Of a stretch of DNA of 9,805 nt, positions 1-6,909 are shown in pieces. The position numbers were made by a program, and so were the translations under genes. The notes beneath the pieces were generated by a model. It had not been told where the DNA came from. It was given only the letters and a program-made list of their open reading frames with translations, and searched no databases. Source of the DNA: Castellaniella sp041675725 (GTDB lineage: Bacteria; Pseudomonadota; Gammaproteobacteria; Burkholderiales; Burkholderiaceae_B); contig NZ_JBAYTI010000083.1 of the NCBI RefSeq assembly GCF_041675725.1, forward strand, positions 1 through 9,805, read 5' to 3'. Numbering within the stretch: the stretch's first letter is position 1; each line of letters begins with the position of its first letter.

Positions 1-2515
1 GCGACTGCGCCGATTGTTCTTCTGCCCAGCGCGCATTGCGGTGCTGCTCTTCGAGCAGTTGACGCGCGGCACGCACGGCCCACTCGGCCTCCTGGGTGGC
101 CCGTTCGTGTACCCGGACGTCCTGGTGCCGAGCCTCGAGCGCCTCGGCCAGCTGATCGCGCTGTGCTTCCAGTGTTTCCAGTTGCGCGCGCGCCTGCGCA
201 TGCTCGGCCTGCAAGCCCGCCTGCTGCGCCTCGGCTTCGGCCTGCCGCTCGCGCTGCTCGATCAACAAGGACTCGATACCGCGCAGATCGGCCTGCGTGC
301 GTGCGGCCATCACCTGGGCATGGGCCTGTTCGTCGCGCCGCTGTGTATGGCGCAAGCGCAGCTCGTGCCAGACCTGCGTGCAGGCGGCGAGCTGCTCGCG
401 GCAGTCGGACAGTGTCTGTTCGCTGTCGCGGCAGGCCTGCTCGAGCTGTTGGCTGTGATCTTCGGCCTGCTCGGCTTGCGAGCGCGCCGCGGCAACGGCC
501 CCGTGCAGCTGTTCGATCTCGTGCTGGCGGGCCAGGCGGCCATCCTGCAACGGGTCTGCCGCATGGACCTGAACGCTGTGCGGATAGACGCAGTGCCCCT
601 CGGGTACCACGCAGCAGCATCCCGGGGCCAGTTGGCCCCGCCGCGCCATGGCCTGCGCCAGATCTGGCGCCGTCCAGACCGACGCCAACCAGGCATGCAG
701 CACCGCATGCAGCGCCGGATCCGATATATGGACGTGATCCAACAGGCGCACCAGGCCCGGAATCGAAGCGGGCGCTTCGCCTTCGGGCGGCGGTGCGCCT
801 TGATATAGGGTCAGCCCGGCGGCCGGCCCGTCCTGCAGGGCGTCGCCCGCGGCATCCAGGTCGGCCACCTCGATCGCCTGGAGGCGTTCGGCCAGAACGG
901 CTTCGAACGCGACCTCCCAGCCTGGAGCCACCTGCAGCCGTTGCCACAGGGGGGGCCGATCCTGCAGCCCATACCGGTCGAGCCAGGCCGCCTGCGCTTC
1001 GCCGACCGGTATCTGTTGAAGCGAACCCAGCGCTTGCAGGCGCGCATCCAGCCGTTCGAGTGCATGCCGGGCCGCCTGCGCATCACGGCGCGCCCGATCG
1101 CGCTGAGCGGTCAGACCCTTGTCATGCGCCTCTAGGGCATCCAACCGCTGCTGCACCGCCTGTCGGTCCGCCTCGGCGCTGGCGCAGGCCTGGGCCAATT
1201 CGGACAAGCGGGTTTCATCGACCGGCGCGTGCGCCTGCTGTTCGGCCAGCAAATGCTGCTGCCGCGCCTGCGCCTGGTCATACAGTGTCTGGGCCTGCCG
1301 CTGCGCCTGCCCGGCAAGCGCAAGCGCCTGTTCGAGGCGTACGACACTGCGCCCCGCCGCGGCGAACGCCTGCGCATGCGTGCGCACCTGCGCCTCGAGT
1401 TCGGGCAGACCCTGCTGGACCTGGCGCAGCGCCGCGGCGCTGTCTGCGGCCTGCGTCTGCGCCGCCTGCAGCCCGGCCTCGAGCTCGGCCAGGCGCTGCT
1501 GGCCCGAGCGCTGCTGGCCCTGCCATTCGGAGAGCTTGCCCTGCAGGCGATTCTGGCGAGCCTGCAGACGCGTCCGCGTCTCGGCCATGTGCCGGACTTC
1601 GGCCTCGTGGCTGCTGACACGCGCACCCGCCTCGAACAATTGCCCCTGGGCCCCATGCAGCGCTTCGCCGGCTTCGAAATGCGTCTGACGCAGAACGTCC
1701 AGCTGCGTCTCCAGCGTACGCAGCCGGCTCTGATCGGATTCGAGGGCAGCCTGCGCCTGCCCGCATTCGACGGCCAGCCGGGCCCGTTGGGCCTCGGCCG
1801 CCTGCTCGCCCAGCCACCAGAACAGGTTCTGCTTGAGTTGCCTCTCGGCCTGCAGGCTGCGGAACCGGTCTGCCACCCGAGCCTGCCGCTGGAGTTTTTC
1901 CAGCCCGCCGGCGAGCTCGCCCAGAATATCCTCGAGGCGCTGCAGATTCTCGCGTGTGTCCGCCAGGCGATTTTCTGTTTCGCGACGACGCTCTTTATAG
2001 CGCGACACCCCGGCCGCCTCTTCGAGGGTCACGCGAAGTTCTTCTGGGCGCGCCTCGATGAGGCGGTGAATCATGCCCTGACCGATGATGGCATAGCCGC
2101 GGGATCCCAGACCCGTACCCAGAAAGAGGTCGTGCACGTCACGGCGGCGCACGCCCTGCTGGTTGATGTAGTAGCTGCTGGCGCCGTCGCGGGTGAGCAC
2201 GCGACGCACGGAGATCTCGGCAAAAGCGGACCATTGGCCCAAGGCGCGCCCGAGGCTGTTGTCGAACACCAGCTCGACCGATGCCCGGGCCGACGGCTTG
2301 CGCAGTTCGGAGCCATTGAAGATGACGTCCTGCATCGATGCGCCCCGCAGCTCGGACGCGCGGGTTTCGCCCAGGACCCAGCGCACGGCATCGATGATGT
2401 TCGATTTGCCGCAGCCATTGGGCCCCACCACACCGACCAGCTCGCTGGGCGTGGGAATCACGGTAGGATCCACGAACGATTTGAATCCGGCAAGTTTGAT
2501 CTGCGTCAGGCGCAC
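1..2515 (-). CDS. smc: Chromosome partition/condensation protein SMC (5' part; gene continues past the left edge)
   Basis: SMC is the coiled-coil ABC-type ATPase that, with ScpA and ScpB, organises and helps segregate the chromosome. About 838 codons are visible, in a frame open to the window edge. The N-terminus reads MRLTQIKLAGFKSFVDPT, followed by Walker A GPNGCGKSN (residues 31-39), the LFLGTGLG and GQGMI (Q146) Q-loop region and EEAAGVSRYKERRRET. A long Gln/Ala/Glu/Arg-rich coiled coil follows. A non-helical hinge lies at about residues 510-660, ending LARQHEIEQL, and the returning coiled coil runs to the edge. The C-terminal head with signature motif and Walker B is missing because the window ends, not because the gene is broken; bacterial SMCs are near 1,170-1,200 residues. 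I chose the GTG at 2515 because an in-frame TGA lies shortly upstream, no ATG lies between, and family members begin MRLTQ. No good Shine-Dalgarno precedes it. The hinge has an odd Cys cluster (C633-C635, C642). Confidence 0.96.
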   Translation of the reverse strand, partial: MRLTQIKLAGFKSFVDPTVIPTPSELVGVVGPNGCGKSNIIDAVRWVLGETRASELRGASMQDVIFNGSELRKPSARASVELVFDNSLGRALGQWSAFAEISVRRVLTRDGASSYYINQQGVRRRDVHDLFLGTGLGSRGYAIIGQGMIHRLIEARPEELRVTLEEAAGVSRYKERRRETENRLADTRENLQRLEDILGELAGGLEKLQRQARVADRFRSLQAERQLKQNLFWWLGEQAAEAQRARLAVECGQAQAALESDQSRLRTLETQLDVLRQTHFEAGEALHGAQGQLFEAGARVSSHEAEVRHMAETRTRLQARQNRLQGKLSEWQGQQRSGQQRLAELEAGLQAAQTQAADSAAALRQVQQGLPELEAQVRTHAQAFAAAGRSVVRLEQALALAGQAQRQAQTLYDQAQARQQHLLAEQQAHAPVDETRLSELAQACASAEADRQAVQQRLDALEAHDKGLTAQRDRARRDAQAARHALERLDARLQALGSLQQIPVGEAQAAWLDRYGLQDRPPLWQRLQVAPGWEVAFEAVLAERLQAIEVADLDAAGDALQDGPAAGLTLYQGAPPPEGEAPASIPGLVRLLDHVHISDPALHAVLHAWLASVWTAPDLAQAMARRGQLAPGCCCVVPEGHCVYPHSVQVHAADPLQDGRLARQHEIEQLHGAVAAARSQAEQAEDHSQQLEQACRDSEQTLSDCREQLAACTQVWHELRLRHTQRRDEQAHAQVMAARTQADLRGIESLLIEQRERQAEAEAQQAGLQAEHAQARAQLETLEAQRDQLAEALEARHQDVRVHERATQEAEWAVRAARQLLEEQHRNARWAEEQSAQS

Positions 2516-2552
2516 GGCAGGCGACGAACCAAAGACAGTCCCTCAATCTGAC

Positions 2553-2558
2553 ATGATA
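2553..2558 (-). promoter_or_regulatory. Possible -10 box for smc
   Basis: On the minus strand this reads TATCAT, five of six matches to TATAAT, and would start transcription about 30 nt before the smc GTG. No convincing -35 hexamer lies 16-18 bp upstream, so this is a weak inference from position and composition. Confidence 0.25.
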
Positions 2559-2624
2559 CCGCAGCCCGCCGTACGGACCCGCGCAAACAACCAGGACACC
2601 CACGCAGACGACGGTCTTACCCGC

Positions 2625-2630
2625 TATACT
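2625..2630 (+). promoter_or_regulatory. Possible -10 box for lplT
   Basis: TATACT matches five of six consensus positions and sits in the AT-richer part of the 181-bp smc/lplT gap. Transcription would start near 2637, giving a leader of about 60 nt. The -35 position is not recognisable. The rest of the gap (2516-2624) shows no RNA gene or clear repeat. Confidence 0.35.
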
Positions 2631-2661
2631 GCAACTCTTTTTACAGGCTTGCCGAGATATC

Positions 2662-2700
2662 ATGACATCAGAAAGCGTGCGCTTCGAGGTCGGCGGTTGA
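2662..2700 (+). other. 12-codon reading frame overlapping the lplT start (leader peptide or relic N-terminus)
   Basis: This small frame encodes MTSESVRFEVGG. Its TGA stop (2698-2700) overlaps the proposed TTG start of lplT (2697-2699), as in translationally coupled genes. A weak GAG lies 5 nt before its ATG. The peptide ends one frame away from lplT and, read straight through, resembles the E. coli LplT N-terminus (MSESV...KG) in content and spacing. It may be a leader peptide, a former N-terminal extension cut off by a one-base change, or chance. No function is claimed. Confidence 0.3.
2686..2689 (+). promoter_or_regulatory. Ribosome binding site supporting the lplT TTG start
   Basis: GAGG followed by 7 nt and then TTG at 2697 is a near-ideal Shine-Dalgarno spacing. 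It favours TTG over the downstream ATG at 2715, although AAGGG at 2703-2707 could serve that ATG with equal spacing. The TTG start keeps the NKGFY segment, which I recall at the N-terminus of betaproteobacterial LplT proteins. Confidence 0.55.
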
Positions 2701-4001
2701 ACAAGGGTTTTTACATGGTGATGGCCGCGCAGGCGCTGTCATCCCTTGCCGACAACGCCCTTTTGATCGCCGCTATTGGCCTCATCGCAGAACTGAGCGG
2801 GCCCGACTGGATGGCCCCCATGATGAAATGGTGGTTCGCGCTGGCCTACGTGGTGTTGGCGGCATTCGTCGGGGCATTCGCCGATTCCTTCCCCAAGGGC
2901 CGGGTCATGTTCGTGACCAACGCGCTGAAAACGGCCGGCTGCGTCCTCATGTTCGCATACGGATCCTTCGGCCTGGGCCACGACCAGCAGTTGGTCGTGG
3001 TGTTCATCGCCTATACCATCGTGGGGATCGGTGCGGCGGCCTATTCTCCGGCCAAATACGGCATCGTGACGGAAATGCTGCCACCCGAGCTGCTGGTCAA
3101 GGGCAACAGCTGGATCGAAGGCCTGACCGTACTGTCGGTCATCGTGGGTACGGTCCTGGGCGGCCTGCTGATCAGCCCCACCGTATCCAGCTGGCTGATG
3201 TCGCACGACCTGGTCCTGGGCCTGGTGCACAGCAGCTCGCAAAGCGCCATCCTCATCATCGGTCTGGTCTATGTCGCAGCCGCGCTGTGCAACCTGCTCA
3301 TTCCGGACACGCACGCCTTCTATCCACGCCAGCAGACCCGTCCCGTTGCGCTGATCCGTGAATTCTCGCGCTATGTGCGCATTCTGTGGGCCGACAAGCT
3401 GGGCCAGATCTCGCTGGCCGTCACGACGCTGTTCTGGGGGGCCGGTGCGACGCTGCAGTTCATCGTCATCGAATGGGGTGCACAGCATTTGGGCTATCGG
3501 CTGGATCAAGCCTCCATCCTCATGGGGGTGGCGGCCTTCGGTACCGTCATCGGTGCAGCGGCGGCTGGGCGCGTGCCGCTGCGGCGGGCCTTGTCGGTCT
3601 TGCCGGTGGGGGTGCTGATGGGGCTCGTGGTCCTGTTCATGCCCCTGGTGTACCGCCCCTGGGCCGTATACATTCTGCTGCTGCTGATCGGCGGGCTGTC
3701 CGGGTTCTTCGTGGTGCCCATGAACGCGTTGCTGCAACACCGCGGCCATGTGCTGCTGTCGGCCGGGCACTCGATCGCCGTACAGAATTTCAACGAACAA
3801 CTGAACATTCTGCTGATGCTGGCCATCTATAGCCTGCTGCTCTGGCTCGGGCTGCCGATCAACCTGATCATCGCCCTGTTCGGCCTGCTCGTCGCCGCAC
3901 TGATGCTGGTCTTCATACGCTGGAACCGCCTGAATCACCAGGCCAACCCCCGTCTGTCGAGCCTGATCGGCCAGGCGGGGCATGGCACCGCCCTGCACTA
4001 G
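2697..4001 (+). CDS. lplT: Lysophospholipid transporter LplT (MFS family)
   Basis: LplT is an inner-membrane major-facilitator flippase that brings lysophospholipids to the cytoplasmic face for re-acylation by Aas. From the TTG the protein has 434 residues (E. coli about 397) and is a run of hydrophobic helices consistent with 12 membrane spans. Family landmarks are SLADNALL (16-23), the loop motif ADSFPKGR (62-69), GAAAYSPAKYG (112-122), FWGAG (246-250), GFFVVPMNALLQHRG (336-350) and SAGHSIAVQNFNE (355-367). The reading frame is open far upstream, but that stretch is antisense to smc and is not counted. The gene stands alone: no Aas acyltransferase is adjacent, unlike the E. coli lplT-aas operon. 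Its C-terminal tail is polar and the stop lies inside the CTAG shared with the opposing gene. Identification is firm; only the start is uncertain (TTG 2697 or ATG 2715). Confidence 0.93.
   Translation: MNKGFYMVMAAQALSSLADNALLIAAIGLIAELSGPDWMAPMMKWWFALAYVVLAAFVGAFADSFPKGRVMFVTNALKTAGCVLMFAYGSFGLGHDQQLVVVFIAYTIVGIGAAAYSPAKYGIVTEMLPPELLVKGNSWIEGLTVLSVIVGTVLGGLLISPTVSSWLMSHDLVLGLVHSSSQSAILIIGLVYVAAALCNLLIPDTHAFYPRQQTRPVALIREFSRYVRILWADKLGQISLAVTTLFWGAGATLQFIVIEWGAQHLGYRLDQASILMGVAAFGTVIGAAAAGRVPLRRALSVLPVGVLMGLVVLFMPLVYRPWAVYILLLLIGGLSGFFVVPMNALLQHRGHVLLSAGHSIAVQNFNEQLNILLMLAIYSLLLWLGLPINLIIALFGLLVAALMLVFIRWNRLNHQANPRLSSLIGQAGHGTALH
3998..4001. other. Shared CTAG stop palindrome of two convergent genes
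   Basis: TAG on the plus strand (3999-4001) ends lplT, and the reverse complement of CTA (3998-4000) is the TAG ending the opposing glycosylase gene. The two genes overlap tail to tail by 3 bp with no room for a terminator between them, so transcripts must end inside, or run antisense to, the neighbour. Confidence 0.95.
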
Positions 4002-4876
4002 GGCGCGATACCACCGGGCTGCGTTTCAGCCCCATCCTGTGCCCGCACCGCCTCGGCCAAGCCGAGCAGGTCACGCCAGGCCTCATCCTTGAGCGCCCCA
4101 TGCACCAGCAACGAAGAGGGCAAATGGGTGACCCGCACCGGGATGCGCTCACCCGATTCCAGCACGTAGAACACGGTGCGCCCGCGCAGCGACTCGAAGC
4201 GATCGGCCGTGCCCAGGATGGCTTGCGTGGCCACGCGCCCCAGCGCCAGAATCCAGCGCGGCCGCAGAATTTCGATCTGCTGCTGCAGCCAAGGGCGGCA
4301 GGCCGCCCGCTCGGCGTCATCGGGCTGGCTGCCCCCCACCGCGCGGCATTTCACCGCGTAGGTGCTGTAGCGGGAATCCCGATGGGGCAGGGACACCGAG
4401 GCCAGCATGGCCTCGAGCAGCTGGCCGGCCTGCCCTTGAAACGGCAGGCCGGCGGCCTCGTCTTCCAGACCCGGCTGCTCGCCCACCAGCAAATACCAGG
4501 GCCTCGTGTGCACGCCGCTGCCCGGAACCGCGCGAATGCGGCCCGTGGCACGGACACAGCGCTCGCACGCCTGCACGGCTGTGGACAAAGCCTGCAGGTC
4601 CGGCACGGCAGGCGCGTTCGCGGCCGTATCGGCGACCCCCACAGACGCTGGCCTGGCCGGTGCGTCGGACTTTGCCGCAGCGGAGCCCGGCGCCGCCGGG
4701 CGGGGTGCGACCTGGCCCGATGGGGCCGCCCCGGGCCCGACCGGGGGCGCCGCCACCGGGCCGCGCGCGGACGACACCCGCGGCGCCACCTGTGGTGTGA
4801 CACCAGGCAGTGCCTGCAGATCCACCCCGAGCTCTTTCAGCCAGACCTGCTGCAGGGCATTCACCGCCGGCTTCAT
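3998..4876 (-). CDS. Uracil-DNA glycosylase, family-4-like 4Fe-4S enzyme
   Basis: The protein removes, or is derived from enzymes that remove, uracil from DNA in base excision repair. It has 292 residues. There is a short conserved N-terminal segment (1-25), then an Ala/Pro-rich, probably disordered linker (about 28-92), then the catalytic domain. The four Fe-S cysteines are C104 and C107 (CERC), C177 and C193; the 16-residue C177-C193 spacing equals that of Thermus family-4 UDG as I recall it. Motif A is GEQPGLEDEAAGLPF (from G132) and the glycine-rich GQAGQLLEAML follows. The second catalytic motif, normally HPA/S in family 4, reads THLPSSLL (250-257), with His one residue early. GEQPG and PSSLL recall UdgX, but the UdgX KRRIH loop is absent. 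Its ATG overlaps the upstream stop as ATGA, implying translational coupling to tsaB-rimI. Fold assignment is firm; activity and subfamily are uncertain. Confidence 0.9.
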   Translation of the reverse strand: MKPAVNALQQVWLKELGVDLQALPGVTPQVAPRVSSARGPVAAPPVGPGAAPSGQVAPRPAAPGSAAAKSDAPARPASVGVADTAANAPAVPDLQALSTAVQACERCVRATGRIRAVPGSGVHTRPWYLLVGEQPGLEDEAAGLPFQGQAGQLLEAMLASVSLPHRDSRYSTYAVKCRAVGGSQPDDAERAACRPWLQQQIEILRPRWILALGRVATQAILGTADRFESLRGRTVFYVLESGERIPVRVTHLPSSLLVHGALKDEAWRDLLGLAEAVRAQDGAETQPGGIAP

Positions 4877-6102
4877 GCCGAATCGCCCAGGGGCAAGGTC
4901 ATGATCCAGGCATCCTCGCGCCCTTCGGGCGCCGGATAATAGCCGCGACGCACGCCCCGCCTCTGGAAGCCGTGGTGTTCGTAGAACAGGATGGCCGACT
5001 GATTGCTGCGGCGTACTTCAAGCGTCAGCGCAGGCAGGCCCGCTTGGCGCGCATGGGCCACACAGGCCTGCAGGAGGCGGCTGCCCAGGCCCTGACGCCG
5101 TACATCCGGCCGCACCCCAATGACCAGTACATGCGCCATGTCAGGCGCTTCCATCAGCAAGACAAAACCCAGCATGGCGCCCATGCGCCGCAGGACCCAA
5201 CCAGTGTGGCCCGCGAGCAGCGAATCGATGAAATTCCGGCGGCTCCAGGGTGCGGCCTGTATCTGGCGCTCGATGGCAACCGCTTCATCGACGTCGGACA
5301 CCGCCATGTCGTGCAGCTGGACTGCGGATTCGCCCACGGCGGGATTGCCGCCCAAACCACCCGCCCGCTCGAGCGTGGTATAGGCCACTTTGTTGCGCAC
5401 GTAGGCCGGGTGCGCCAGCGCAGCGTCCAGCCCCCCACCGTCCAGCCAGACCTGTTCGGCCAGCTGGACCAGGACTTCGGCATCTGGCTCGCCCGGATGG
5501 GGCAGCACGGTGGCCCCCAGTTCGGCCAGCGCATCTTCGAGGCCCGGGCAGGCCTGCAGGGCGCTGCCGCTGGCGAACCACGCGGCCGACCCCCGAGCCC
5601 CCCATGCGGCGGACTGCTCGGCCGCCCACGCCGCCACGCCGGAACAGGCCAGCAACACTGGAGACTGGACGCATACCCAGCCGCCGTCCGGACCCGCATG
5701 ATACGCAGCCGCATAGACTTCGTGCATGCGGGCATCTTGGAGCACCAGATGAATACCCTGCGCGCCCGGCCCGGCCGCCTGGACGGCAAGCACCCACAGC
5801 GAATCCACCGGCACGACCGGAATACCGAGCGACAACGCCATGCCCTGGGCCACGCCGCACGCCAGCCGCAGGCCGGTGAAGCTGCCGGGCCCTTGCCCGA
5901 AGGCAATGGCCGACAGCGCCGACGGCGCCAACTGCGCATCATCGAGCAGGCCCTGGGCCAGTGAAAGTACGTGCCGCGCATGCCCTTGGCGCCCCGCCAG
6001 GCGTTCGGCGCGCAGCCGGGCCCGACCGCGGACCTGCGACAACAGGGCCACACTGCAGACGTGGCCGGACGTTTCCAGGGCCAGGAGATGGTGGGTGCTC
6101 AT
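4873..6102 (-). CDS. tsaB-rimI: TsaB-RimI fusion: tRNA t6A37 complex subunit TsaB joined to ribosomal S18-alanine N-acetyltransferase
   Basis: This is one 409-residue frame with two complete domains. Residues 1 to about 245 are TsaB, the inactive ASKHA paralogue that dimerises with TsaD to make N6-threonylcarbamoyladenosine at tRNA position 37: LALETSGHVCSVALL near the start, FGQGPGSFTGLRLACGVAQG at 68-87, and the family ending PAYVRNKVAYTT. Residues about 262-409 are the RimI GNAT acetyltransferase: acetyl-CoA loop RRQGLG (335-340), then LEVRRSN with the expected catalytic Glu (E362), FYEHHGF with the expected Tyr (Y374), and GYYPAPEGREDAWIM. About 15 linker residues (LERAGGLGGNPAVGE) join them. 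In E. coli these are separate proteins; neighbouring tsaB and rimI genes are common, so fusion is plausible. The ATG at 6102 has no clear Shine-Dalgarno and overlaps a five-codon frame (ATG GCG CCA TCA TGA, 6113-6099). It is divergent from ompR and first in the operon with the glycosylase gene. Confidence 0.95.
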   Translation of the reverse strand: MSTHHLLALETSGHVCSVALLSQVRGRARLRAERLAGRQGHARHVLSLAQGLLDDAQLAPSALSAIAFGQGPGSFTGLRLACGVAQGMALSLGIPVVPVDSLWVLAVQAAGPGAQGIHLVLQDARMHEVYAAAYHAGPDGGWVCVQSPVLLACSGVAAWAAEQSAAWGARGSAAWFASGSALQACPGLEDALAELGATVLPHPGEPDAEVLVQLAEQVWLDGGGLDAALAHPAYVRNKVAYTTLERAGGLGGNPAVGESAVQLHDMAVSDVDEAVAIERQIQAAPWSRRNFIDSLLAGHTGWVLRRMGAMLGFVLLMEAPDMAHVLVIGVRPDVRRQGLGSRLLQACVAHARQAGLPALTLEVRRSNQSAILFYEHHGFQRRGVRRGYYPAPEGREDAWIMTLPLGDSA

Positions 6103-6174
6103 GATGGCGCCATTTTAAAGTAAAGACTTGTGATCGGACTGGTGTCTTGGCCCGATCCCTGTTACATTTTTGGA
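6103..6174. promoter_or_regulatory. Divergent promoter region between tsaB-rimI and ompR
   Basis: This 72-bp gap is the only space for promoters of both operons. Rightward, TGTTACATT (6160-6168) is an extended -10 (TGn plus TACATT) whose predicted start is 6175, the A of the ompR ATG. Leftward, TAAAAT (minus strand, 6117-6112) matches five of six -10 positions and predicts a start about 3 nt before the tsaB ATG. Neither gene has a properly spaced Shine-Dalgarno or a clear -35 box. Both -10 regions overlap T-rich words like OmpR half-sites: GTTACATTTTT (6161-6171) and, on the minus strand, TTTACTTT (6124-6117). Confidence 0.45.
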
Positions 6175-6909
6175 ATGAGCACACAAAATCCCCCCCTGCC
6201 GCGCAAGATCCTCGTCGTAGACGACGACCCCCGCCTACGCGATCTACTGCGCCGTTACCTGTCCGAACAAGGCTTCAACGTCCACGTGGCCGAAGATGCC
6301 AAAGACATGGCCAAAATCTGGCAGCGCGAGCATTTCGACTTGCTCGTACTCGACCTCATGCTGCCCGGCGAAGACGGCCTGTCCATCTGCCGGCGGCTGC
6401 GGGGCAATCACGACAACACGCCCATCATCATGCTCACGGCCAAGGCCGAAGACATCGACCGCATCGTGGGGCTCGAAATGGGGGCGGACGATTACCTCAC
6501 CAAGCCCTTCAACCCGCGTGAACTTCTCGCCCGGGTCAACGCCATCCTGCGCCGCCGCGGGGCCGACGAGCACCCCGGCGCACCCAGCCAGGACAACGAA
6601 TCCGTCACGTTCGGCCCCTATGTGCTCAACCTGTCCACCCGTACGCTCACGCGCGACGGCGAGGCGGTTTCGATCACCACGGGCGAGTTTTCCGTCCTCA
6701 AGGTCTTCGCCCGCCATCCCAAGGTGCCCCTGTCGCGCGACAAACTCATGGAACTCGCGCGGGGGCGCGAATACGAAGCCTTCGACCGCAGCCTCGACGT
6801 GCAGATTTCCAGGCTGCGCAAGCTGATCGAACCCAACCCGTCCAAACCGGTGTTCATCCAGACCGTCTGGGGTCTGGGTTACGTGTTCGTACCCGACGGT
6901 GATCAATGA
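6175..6909 (+). CDS. ompR: OmpR-family response regulator (OmpR; RisA in Bordetella)
   Basis: This DNA-binding response regulator of an envelope two-component system has 244 residues from the ATG at 6175. The receiver domain (about 10-125) has acidic residues D16 and D17, phosphoacceptor D60 in LVLDLMLPGEDGLSICRRL, switch Thr T88 and conserved K110 in TKPFNPRELLAR. D60 matches the phosphorylation site I recall for Bordetella pertussis RisA. The winged-helix output domain (about 145-240) contains GEFSVLK, PLSRDKLMELARGREYEAFDRS, DVQISRLRKLIE and the closing QTVWGLGYVFVPDG, all very close to E. coli OmpR. I chose ATG over the upstream in-frame GTG (6130) because the conserved start KILVVDDD follows it directly; GGA abuts the ATG too closely to act as a ribosome site. 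Codons 6-8 contain a run of seven C. It overlaps the sensor gene by 11 bp. OmpR is certain; RisA is the regional name. Confidence 0.97.
   Translation: MSTQNPPLPRKILVVDDDPRLRDLLRRYLSEQGFNVHVAEDAKDMAKIWQREHFDLLVLDLMLPGEDGLSICRRLRGNHDNTPIIMLTAKAEDIDRIVGLEMGADDYLTKPFNPRELLARVNAILRRRGADEHPGAPSQDNESVTFGPYVLNLSTRTLTRDGEAVSITTGEFSVLKVFARHPKVPLSRDKLMELARGREYEAFDRSLDVQISRLRKLIEPNPSKPVFIQTVWGLGYVFVPDGDQ

Noticed and set aside
163..2551. Long plus-strand open frames over smc (163-1617, 1229-2551, 14-808)
   Set aside because: They are antisense shadows of a GC-rich coiled-coil gene. Their products are Arg/Pro/Ala- or Leu-rich low-complexity strings with no recognisable domain, while the minus-strand frame is a clear SMC.
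2193..2696. N-terminal extension of lplT to a 602-residue protein
   Set aside because: The added 168 residues are antisense to smc and cross the intergenic promoter region; LplT homology begins at NKGFY.
2739..3998. 419-residue minus-strand frame opposite lplT
   Set aside because: The translation is Gln/Asp/His-rich with no family resemblance, a typical mirror of a membrane-protein gene. The plus strand is unmistakably LplT.
4810..5964. 384-residue plus-strand frame opposite tsaB-rimI, and 4100-4939 opposite the glycosylase
   Set aside because: Both are antisense to well-supported genes and have compositions of GC-rich shadow frames, with no motif.
6130..6174. Start of OmpR at GTG 6130, giving 15 extra residues
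   Set aside because: The extra segment lies in the promoter region and is not part of the OmpR family; the ATG at 6175 places the receiver start correctly.
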